The notes beneath the pieces are model-generated. The model was given only the letters and a program-made list of their open reading frames with translations, was not told the origin of the DNA and searched no databases. From contig RHPI01003488.1 of NCBI GenBank assembly GCA_009103225.1, positions 400,147 through 429,058 of the forward strand: a DNA stretch of 28,912 nucleotides, given 5' to 3'. Made by a program: the position numbers and the translations under genes. Positions 22,266 to 28,912 of this stretch are shown piece by piece. How positions within the stretch are numbered: position 1 is the first letter of the stretch; each line of letters opens with the position of its first letter. The DNA comes from Chlorokybus atmophyticus (taxonomy: Eukaryota; Streptophyta; Chlorokybophyceae; Chlorokybales; Chlorokybaceae).

Positions 22266-25200
22266 CCTAATTAAGGATAGGTTTTGTACTATGTTATACC
22301 TATTTGATGGTGTTAGGTGATAGATTATGGGATAGCCCTTGGCGCGTACTGCTTGACACCGTTGATGGCATATTTTTAGGGTTAGTATTGTGCTGTCAGC
22401 GGTCAGTCAAGTAGACAGGTGTCAGCGAGTGGTCTTAAAACCCTATTTTCTTAATTTCGGACGGCTGAAAACGGCTGCTTTCAGCCTGCTGTGGTGGTGT
22501 GCTGGCGTCTGACAGGCCTTAGCCTGTGCTGACGTGTTGCCCTTGCCTAGTGGCGCCCGTGACGTACCTTTCAACCTCGCTGCCATCGCCGCAGAGGCTG
22601 GTGGCAAGGTTGTTGTTGTTGTTGGTTGTCCGAACCTAGGCGAGGTGGTTGGCGTCTGCTGCCTGGTGCGCCTTCCTAGTCGTCTTGTGGCGCCGAGACG
22701 CTCCGTCCGCCCGTCCGGCCTCCATCATGGTGAGTCCTAGTCGGCACATGCTTGGTGTTGTAGTTGAAACCCTAGGTGTGCCGTTTGCCTTGCTTGCCTG
22801 CACAGCCTTGCATGCACTCTGTGCGTGCGTGATTGTTTTTGTGTGTGTTGTTGGCTTGGTGTGTGTGCGCGTTGTTCTGTCTTGCTGTGTGGTTGTTAGG
22901 TTGGGGGCTTGGGTTGTTGGCATTGCATCCAGGTGTGTGCATGTGTGTTTGTATTCTGCATAAGCATTGCATGCTGCATTGCGATTCAGCACTGTGCATG
23001 TGTGTGGACATTGCATGCTGGTGCTGTAGTGTTTCATTGGCACAGTGTGTTGCACATATGTACATGGCCCTAGCTCTGTGGCCTCTCAAGAATGACTCTA
23101 TCGAAACCCCATAGCAGCTAGCTTGAGGTTCAGCAATAGGCGAGCAGGAGTTGCGGTGGGGGCTGCTGCATCCGCAACCATGGTTGCCTGGTGCATCTCA
23201 GATCTGGTGGGGGACAGGGACATGTAGCGGGCAGGTTGTGGACTTCCTGTGGGGCTTGGTTGTGGTGTCATGTTGTGCAGGGGGTCGTCCAGGTAGGCTG
23301 CATCTTGTACCTCCGTGTTCAAGTCGATAAAGCAAGGCCTGGCTCCTGCAAGTGTGTTTATGTGGGTGGGCCCTGCTCTGGTTATTGCTTGTTGCTGTGC
23401 TAACAGCTTGGCCTGCTTGGCAGCCTCCTTCTCAGCCTTGGCAGCCTCCTTCTCTGCCTTGGCGGCCTCCTTCTCAATCCTGGCTTGCTGCTTCTGCCAG
23501 GCCAGGGCCTCCCGCTGTGCAGCCTTCTCCACACGCTGCGCAGCTGCCAGCGCCTTCTTGCTTGCTGCTTCTGTCCTCTTCCGCGCTGCCTCCTGCTTGC
23601 GCGCCTCGCCTGATGCCTTCTTTGCTGCCAGCTCTGCCCTCTTGGCTTGCAGGGCCTTGATGTACCCTTCAGATGTGAGGCAAAGGGAGCCCTGAATCTG
23701 AGGGTTCTTGGCATTCTTCTGTTGCCACGCCGAAGGGCCAGCCTGCTGCTGCATGACTCTAAAGTTGATGTTGTTGGTGGCACCACCAGCACCTGCAGCC
23801 CCTTGAGAAGGTGGGTCATTGTTGACGTTGATGGTAATGGTGTTGTTGTTGTTGGTGATGTTGACATTGTTGTTGTTGACAATGCTGGGCATCACGGGCT
23901 CTGGAGGCTTGTTCTCCTTGTCGCTGCTGCTGTCATCATCTGTGGCATCAGAGCCGCCCTCCTCATCAAATGGCACAGGTACTCCTTGCCCATCCAACAC
24001 GGGGCCTCCGAACTCGTGCTGCACTTGTGCATGAGCCAGGTCTGGGGTGACTTCGTCCGCCGTTGGTTTGGGCAGCTGTGGCAACTTGTCGTCCAATGCA
24101 TGTACATTAACAGGCCAGATCCCTGTCACAAGGACAAGGTATGTTTACCACGCTGTGTCTTCTGCAATTAGGTCAGCAATTAGGCCTAGGCATGCATGGG
24201 TGCTGTACCTGTCTTTTTGAACCCGCTCGTGATGTTGGCAGGTGTCATGGCTAGGTAAAAGCGCTTTGCTGTCAGCTCCACGAACTTCAGCTTGGTGATG
24301 GGGCAAGTGGGGTCTTCAACTCTCCACTTTAGGAACTCCTTCTTGTAGTGCGCCTTCAGCGACTTAAAGCAGCTCACATCCAGCACCTAAGTATGCATGG
24401 TATGTGTACATCAGCATTTGCATCTCAGCCAGCATGCATGCAAACATGCGCATCTCACCTGCATCAGGTGTGTCATATGGGCAGGGAATGTCAGCATAGT
24501 GACACCGTTGGCCCGTGCCTTCTCCAGGAGCTCAGGATTCATACGAGAGGAATGGCCGTCAAGCAACAGAAGAACAGGCCTGTCCGGGCTGGCGCCACCA
24601 GGTATGTGGTTCAAGAACTGCTTGAACTAGTCAGCAAACAGGTCCAACGTCATGTATGCATTTTCCTGCATGCGCATGAAGGACCCATATGGGGCAGCCT
24701 GCACATAGTTCGATGTGAAGCGTGACCCCTTCAGGATGTGCATTGGAGGCATAGAGGTGCCAGCAGCGCTGACGCATGCCATTACGCTCATATGTTCTCG
24801 GCTGCTAGCTTGGTTGTAGTATGGGTTTTTGTACCCCTTTTTGCATATCACTTTCACAGTTCCTGTCATTCACAACATTGTTAGCAACTTGCAGATGGCC
24901 TCTAACAGCAACTTGTGTGCATGTGTGAGCGCAGGTACATACCAACATTGTCTGGCTCAAAGCCAGTCTCGTCCGCATTGAAGATGCGTGTGGGATCGTC
25001 GATGCCAAGCTCCTCCAGAGTCTTTGTGTACAGGTCAAAGAAGCCCTCCACATTCTCCCTGGTACACGCCTGCCACCTCCTCCGATCTAGACCCTCAGCT
25101 ACTCTTGATGCCAACTGGTGGCGTGTCATGAGCAACCGCAACCACTTGTAGCCAGGCATGCCACTGGCACCAAACCTCTTCAGCCTCATCTTGGGGTCAT

Positions 25201-25398
25201 CCTTCAGCATGCTGACCACCTGCTCACGCAACACCTAGGTGAGTCCAGCAGCACACTGCACACATCATACACACACAACAGTCATGCACACACAGGCCTA
25301 TTGTTCACACTTGCACACACAACCTCAACAACCAAGTGACTTCACCTTCTGTAACAGGGCTGGGCGGGTGACACCAAAGTTGCTGTCCGCACACCGGT

Positions 25399-25484
25399 TG
25401 TCACAGCCCACTCGACCACAAAAGACTTGGTGCTTGGTGCTTTTATGGTCGATTTGTGGTAATTTGAAGTACCTTCCCGTTACA
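25399..25484 (-). repeat. 3' LTR of the TRIM (86 bp)
   Basis: Identical to the other LTR except for an extra copy of a 7-base unit (TTGGTGC on the plus strand) and one A/G change near 25462. It is followed on the minus-strand side by the target duplication. Confidence 0.88.
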
Positions 25485-25497
25485 TTCCCCCCCACTT
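25485..25497 (-). other. Polypurine tract of the TRIM
   Basis: On the minus strand, GTGGGGGGGAA abuts the TG that opens the 3' LTR. This is the expected place and composition for the primer of plus-strand DNA synthesis. Confidence 0.75.
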
Positions 25498-25845
25498 AAG
25501 AACGCTGACGTCCTCGGCAGCTGCCCGGTCAGCTGGGGAATTACCCAAGGGGTTTGTTAGGGTCGGTCACCGGCCCCACCACCCAAGGACCGGCCAATTT
25601 AGGCCCATACCGGTAAACGCGCGCATAGCGCTCCGCTGCCGGCCCCACAGGTCGCGTCGCCGCGATAGGCAGGTCGCGCCCTGCCGCGCCGACTGAACTG
25701 GTCAGGTCACTTCGGCGCGACTGCCATTAGGCAAGTCGCGACCCATCGATGATGGCACTCATAAAGTGACCATTTACGATTATTGGATCGAGAAACAACG
25801 ACCGCGGAATTCGTGTGCAAGGCAGGAATCGAACCCGGGACTCAA

Positions 25846-25858
25846 GCTCCGATGACCA
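25846..25858 (-). other. Primer-binding site of the TRIM, initiator-tRNA(Met)-like
   Basis: On the minus strand TGGTCATCGGAGC starts one base after the 5' LTR. Plant-type elements primed by initiator tRNA-Met use TGGTATCAGAGC, so this is a near match with one inserted base and one change. Downstream, GGGTTCGATTCC resembles a tRNA T-arm region, which may be an extended complementarity or a chance B-box. Confidence 0.65.
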
Positions 25859-25859
25859 A

Positions 25860-25938
25860 TGTCACAGCCCACTCGACCACAAAAGACTTGGTGCTTTTAT
25901 GGTCGATTTGTGGTAGTTTGAAGTACCTTCCCGTTACA
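25860..25938 (-). repeat. 5' LTR of the TRIM (79 bp)
   Basis: This is the upstream LTR on the minus strand, directly preceded by the CCGGT/ACCGG target duplication. It contains TGGTCGAGTGG, which resembles a Pol III A-box; whether that matters is unknown. Confidence 0.88.
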
Positions 25939-26593
25939 CCGGTTGATCCAAGTGACAAGCTCCTTCTCCTCCGCATCGCTCATCACAGGTGGCCTCCCCA
26001 TAGGCACTGGAAGCTGCAGCTTCTTAGGGCAGTGCACATAGTCACAAAGGGTGGACTTGGCCACACCATGGGTGGCAGCAGATATCCTAAGGCCCATCCC
26101 AGCCTTCACATCATCAACAGCCACTGCCATCTTCAACAAGAGACCCTGACCCCGTGCCCCCCAGTTGACATATCGCATGCCCTTGCGCCTGGTGGTGCCT
26201 AGGCAGCTTCTGAGAGCAGCCTTACTGCGGCCCCTGGCACGTTTGCCCAAGCGAGGGGCAGAGGGTGTGCTGCATGCTCTCTTGCTACCACACGTAGGAG
26301 TGGTCTCCTGTATTGCATAGCAGTCAGAAACATAGCAGCCCTAGCACACAACAGTAGCGGACTTGTATGACAGTAAGCATGTCAACACCATCTCACCTCA
26401 TCTTCTTGTGTGCATCCTGTTGTGCATTGACTGGCCTGCCCCTCTAGTGTGCCTCTCATGTGCACCATGAATGCACCCTCCCTATCGCAACTAACAGACA
26501 ACGCTTCTCAATACACAACACATCCCCCTCACCAATGCACACCGCCACTGCCTCACCACCACACCACCAACACTTGCCCACACCCAACTTCAG

Positions 26594-26616
26594 ACTGCTG
26601 CTATCATAGCAGCAGT
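26594..26616. repeat. Perfect 23-base palindrome inside the transposon
   Basis: ACTGCTGCTAT and its exact reverse complement surround a single C. A second short palindrome (TTGATGATCAA) follows at once. It lies between the transposase start and the right terminal repeat, where promoter or transposase-binding elements might be expected. Confidence 0.8.
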
Positions 26617-27008
26617 TGATGATCAACTGACTCACAAAACTGCCAATTTTCGCACTTGTACATTACCCGCCACAACTTTCAAAAGCCAAAGCTGTTAAGC
26701 AAACCCTCTTAGGGGGGTTAACTAGACAGCTCAGGCAGTCTACACAGTTATCGAGCACCACCGTTGGCCAAGTACAACTCTATCCTTAAGGGTTCAAAGT
26801 CAAGTAAACCATATTTCAACACTTGAAATTAAATACTTGACTGAGTGCCTTCGCGCCATTACTCAACCAATGATGGTGAAACCTAGTGGAGGCATTGCAT
26901 TGGCTCACAGCTACACGCCAGAACAACAACCACCTCATTTAGCCGCCAAATGCCGCAACTACAGCGTGGCAAATAGCCCTTAGCGCGCCTTGTCCGAAAT
27001 TATGACAC

Positions 27009-27033
27009 TGTCCGAACTAAGTCGGTCTTACCC
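27009..27033 (-). repeat. Right terminal inverted repeat of the pogo-type element
   Basis: Inverted copy of the left end: GGGTAAGACC and TTCGGACA are identical and the seven bases between differ. It is followed by the TA target duplicate at 27034-27035. Confidence 0.9.
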
Positions 27034-27035
27034 TA

Positions 27036-27825
27036 GTCAACGGCAGAACTATTGAAGAGAACGACCTGTAAAACGAGGGTACATTCTTAGTACATCCACC
27101 TCATTGCAATGATTCAAGTAGTGTGTCATTTCAAACAGCCCCCGATAAAAAGCCCATTGGTAGCAGTGTTATAGCACTCCGTGTATGCTTGGATTGCGAT
27201 CGATCATGGCGTGCATTACAACCAATAAAAAGCGATATGGACTTTTTGCTCCACCATCTCCCACGTGAACGTATATAGCGAGACACACAACTAGTTGTGA
27301 ACATTAACAAGTAGACTTGCATAAGTTGCAAGCACATGTGGAAGACTCACAATTTGTTGTTGTTACTATGTATGCGTTGCGGCTCTGAAAATCCACCCAT
27401 TGGTAATAGGGCTCCCGCCAACAACCCTTTAGACAAACTACTCCGTCCGGTTCATTTGTGGACTCGTTCAACTTGGCTATGGCTATTCGACAAATGTTAT
27501 CTGCTAAAGGGTTCAACAATGTTACCCTCCCTATGACCATGGTTGGCTGAGTATGAAGACATCTTCTCGCTTTGCACCATATCTGCACTACGAGTAGTTG
27601 AAGGTGTCACTGTAGCATGAGTCATGTTATAGTGTGGCTCTATGCATCACAGTGTTCAAGTGATTGTGCATGTCTGTACGTGCAACCATGACCAGGTATA
27701 TACCGTTTACATGTGTGGTTGCAACTACACGTGTGCGTGTGCGCGGGCGTGCGTGCGTGTGCGCGGGCGTGTGTGCGCACGCATGCATTTTCTTTTTGCA
27801 AACTCTAGTACACTAGAGTTGTTAC
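27036..27825. other. Spacer right of the transposon
   Basis: Mixed sequence without a recognised gene. Overlapping open frames at 27304-27588 (-, 94 codons) and 27336-27536 (+) have no recognisable motif. A short alternating GTGCGTGCGCGGGC tract lies at about 27729-27786. Confidence 0.45.
27729..27786. repeat. GTGCG/CGCACG alternating microsatellite
   Basis: A run of alternating purines and pyrimidines (ACGTGTGCGTGTGCGCGG, then GCGTGCGTGCGTGTGCGCGG) ends in GCGCACGCATGCA. It is similar in composition to the Nudix gene intron and prone to Z-DNA and slippage. Confidence 0.8.
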
Positions 27826-28594
27826 CTTGAACATGAGCAACAGGTCTTCCACAGCATTGCCAAGTTTAGGGTCCAACTTGCAATTGAAAGCTTCAACCGC
27901 CGGTGTGCACAACACGTGCACAACACATTCTCCACTCCTAATCAGAACATGCATAAACACATACCAATATCCACACACGCACACGCACATGCACACGCGC
28001 GCACGCATGCACGTCTGCATATGGTCACATCCAATCTCACAACTACCAACACAGACAAACGTGCACACATGCACACCTCATCATCAACTTGATGTACCTC
28101 AACTCCGCGTCTTAGTCTCGTCTTGTGACGAAAAGCGTGTCGACAAAATGTCTTTCAACATATCAGTGATGAACTTCTCCGTTGGTACTTCCACCTCCTG
28201 CCGAGAGCCAAATTAAGTTTCAGTATGTTGTCGTTAGCATCCGCATGCGCACTTGCTTGCATGCATCTGCATGTGCAGGTACGTGATTGGCACTTTGTGC
28301 CCATGTGTGCGTTTGTATGTATGCATGTGTGCGTTTGCGTGTACGTGCGCACACAACATGATCATGACTGCTTGTGTATGCGTGCACATTTCAGTTGCGT
28401 GCACATCACTCACGACATTCACACACACTACATTCCCTCTCACCTGCAGCTATTGGAACGACAACTCCGTGCTTTTCTCCGCCCACGTTTTACTCACATG
28501 AAATCACTTGATCTCCTCGTGTAATATGCAGCGCCACATTTGCACTCAGCGTCTCTTTGAACCCTTCCACTTGCTTCTCCGCGTCATTTCTGAG
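27826..28594 (-). other. Exon-like segments of an unidentified minus-strand gene (unresolved)
   Basis: Three minus-strand pieces look like exons. 28594 to about 28508 (after a TTACAG acceptor) reads LRNDAEKQVEGFKETLSANV, then ALHITRGDQ. 28197 to about 28105 (after CGGCAG) reads EVEVPTEKFITDMLKDIL, then STRFSSQDETKTR. 27876-27826 (after TGCAAG) reads LDPKLGNAVEDLLLMFK and ends at a GTAACA donor. All are helical and charged, unlike the surrounding microsatellite text. The joins are not convincing: the first needs a weak GTGATT donor, the second meets an in-frame TGA before a good donor, and no family is recognised. They may belong to a gene that extends past the window edge. Confidence 0.22.
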
Positions 28595-28912
28595 CTGTAA
28601 TATCGACGCAAACATGCGGTATGTGGCTGTAGAGAGGTGGGATTGCCTTATGCGCTCGGGTAAGGTGCGAAGAGGGGAGGAGGGAGAGGGAGGAGGAGGG
28701 GTTCAACACGCCCAATCCGATCTGCGAGTGGCAAAAGAGTGTTGATGCACAAGCACACACGTATACATTGCGTCGCATGGTGCGTGCGCGCGTATAGCAC
28801 ATGCACGCACTCCTTCTCAGTTCCACTCACGTGCAAAAGCACAAGAGCGCGCATGCGCACGCACGCACATAACGACCCTCCCCGAGTTGACTTACATAGG
28901 GTCCCACTCACC
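28595..28912. other. Window edge, simple sequence
   Basis: A purine-rich GGGAGGAGGGAGAGGGAGG tract (about 28675-28700) and GCGCATGCGCACGCACGC sequence dominate. If the exon-like pieces to the left are real, a further upstream exon could lie at about 28626-28735 on the minus strand (after a CTCGCAG acceptor), but I cannot support it. Confidence 0.35.

Larger units (their letters stand above)
25399..25938 (-). mobile_element. TRIM-type miniature LTR retrotransposon, 540 bp
   Basis: Two near-identical direct repeats (25399-25484 and 25860-25938) flank 375 bases. Read on the minus strand each repeat starts TGTAACGGG and ends GTGACA, the TG...CA rule of LTRs. The target duplication CCGGT lies outside both ends (25394-25398 and 25939-25943). 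One base inside the 5' LTR is a primer-binding-site-like TGGTCATCGGAGC, and immediately before the 3' LTR is the purine tract AAGTGGGGGGGAA. The interior has no gag or pol frame. The LTRs differ by one substitution and one 7-base tandem duplication, which implies a young insertion. It must have been moved by an autonomous relative elsewhere in the genome. Orientation is minus, the same as the transposase gene it breaks. Confidence 0.88.
23098..26468 (-). pseudogene. Pogo/Tigger-type DDE transposase gene, interrupted by a TRIM and an in-frame TAG
   Basis: Exons (5' to 3'): 26468-26397, 26307-25939 continuing after the insertion at 25398-25346, 25234-24943, 24862-24459, 24386-24209, 24122-23098. 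All junctions agree in phase. Exon 2 carries a psq-like helix-turn-helix (KMAVAVDDVKAGMGLRISAA, then THGVAKSTLCDYV). The first catalytic Asp is in RIFNADETGF, the second in LLLLDGHSSR, and the third in VLDV 36 residues later. AHMTHLMQ and SGFKKTGIWPVN are typical of CENP-B/pogo relatives. Two lesions exist: a 540-bp TRIM splits exon 2 in the DNA-binding region, and TAG at 24627-24629 replaces a codon between catalytic residues 1 and 2, with the frame open again directly after. The long tail (last exon, about 340 residues) is unusual: acidic, then Asn-rich, then a KEAAKAE coiled coil. A functional transposase would have cut the terminal repeats and acted in the nucleus. Confidence 0.93.
22241..27033 (-). 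mobile_element. Complete pogo/Tigger-type (Tc1/mariner superfamily) DNA transposon, 4793 bp
   Basis: Terminal inverted repeats of 25 bases (22241-22265 and 27009-27033) begin GGGTAAGACC and end TTCGGACA at both ends. The dinucleotide TA is present just outside each end (22239-22240 and 27034-27035), as expected for this superfamily. Inside, a psq-type helix-turn-helix / DDE transposase gene runs on the minus strand. Short subterminal motifs recur: TTCGGAC again near 22457 and, inverted, near 26993; ATAGCCCTTGGCGCG near 22333 and ATAGCCCTTAGCGCG near 26973. The stretches outside the gene (22266-23097 and 26469-27008) hold untranslated or regulatory sequence; no second gene is supported. A TRIM retroelement is nested at 25399-25938, so the element before that insertion was about 4.25 kb. 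Confidence 0.92.

Noticed and set aside
22534-22740. A second transposon gene on the plus strand, ending at a GTGAGT donor
   Set aside because: 68 codons, no recognisable motif, no downstream exon found; more likely 3' untranslated sequence of the transposase transcript.
25790-25938. A tRNA gene on the minus strand
   Set aside because: A- and B-box-like words are present but the acceptor stem does not pair, and the A-box lies inside a duplicated LTR; it is explained by the TRIM.
28596-28617. A 19-base mini-intron (nucleomorph-like) before the TTACAG acceptor near 28595
   Set aside because: All confident introns in the window are 59 bases or longer, so a GTTTGC...TTACAG match this short is better read as the end of a normal intron.

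Overview
The window is nuclear DNA of a eukaryote, most likely a green (chlorophyte-type) alga. Its genes are split by short GT-AG introns (about 60-700 bases), coding exons are GC-richer than the spacers, and the palindrome GCATGC recurs throughout the introns and spacers. A LETM1-like protein with a long coiled-coil N-terminus and an AP2-like domain point to the green lineage. Overall base composition is near balanced, unlike the very GC-rich Chlamydomonas type. The genus cannot be named from the sequence.

Layout. 1-388 is the frameshifted 3' end of a tandemly duplicated gene. Its intact sister at 3113-5222 (+) encodes a putative zinc-finger / AP2-like / coiled-coil protein. 5223-7226 is spacer holding a decayed reverse-transcriptase-like relic. 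7227-11194 (-) is an 11-exon LETM1-like membrane protein, divergent from a 4-exon TMEM184/LAZ1 (DUF300) membrane protein at 11967-14018 (+). 15363-15966 (-) is a small multi-exon gene of unknown function. 17509-17677 is a 169-base poly-C tract containing one N. 17964-18995 (+) is an MTH1/NUDT1-type Nudix hydrolase. It converges on 19378-20294 (-), a secreted stand-alone inhibitor-I9 protein.

From about 20.3 kb the window changes to AT-rich, transposon-rich DNA. It holds a 309-bp MITE with TA target duplication, a 40-base foldback, and a complete 4793-bp pogo/Tigger-type DNA transposon (22241-27033) with terminal inverted repeats and TA duplication. The transposase gene on its minus strand has been inactivated twice: by an in-frame TAG in the DDE domain, and by a 540-bp miniature LTR retrotransposon (TRIM) with near-identical LTRs, primer-binding site, polypurine tract and 5-bp target duplication. 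The last 1.9 kb is microsatellite-rich, with a few exon-like pieces on the minus strand that I could not join into a gene.

The host genes show no operon-like logic. They are a transcription-factor candidate, an organelle membrane protein, a multi-pass membrane protein, a nucleotide-pool sanitiser and a secreted protease inhibitor. The main story is genome dynamics: a tandem duplicate losing its frame, and nested transposons inactivating one another. Exon models were made by eye from splice sites, reading phase and family resemblance; first exons are the least certain parts.
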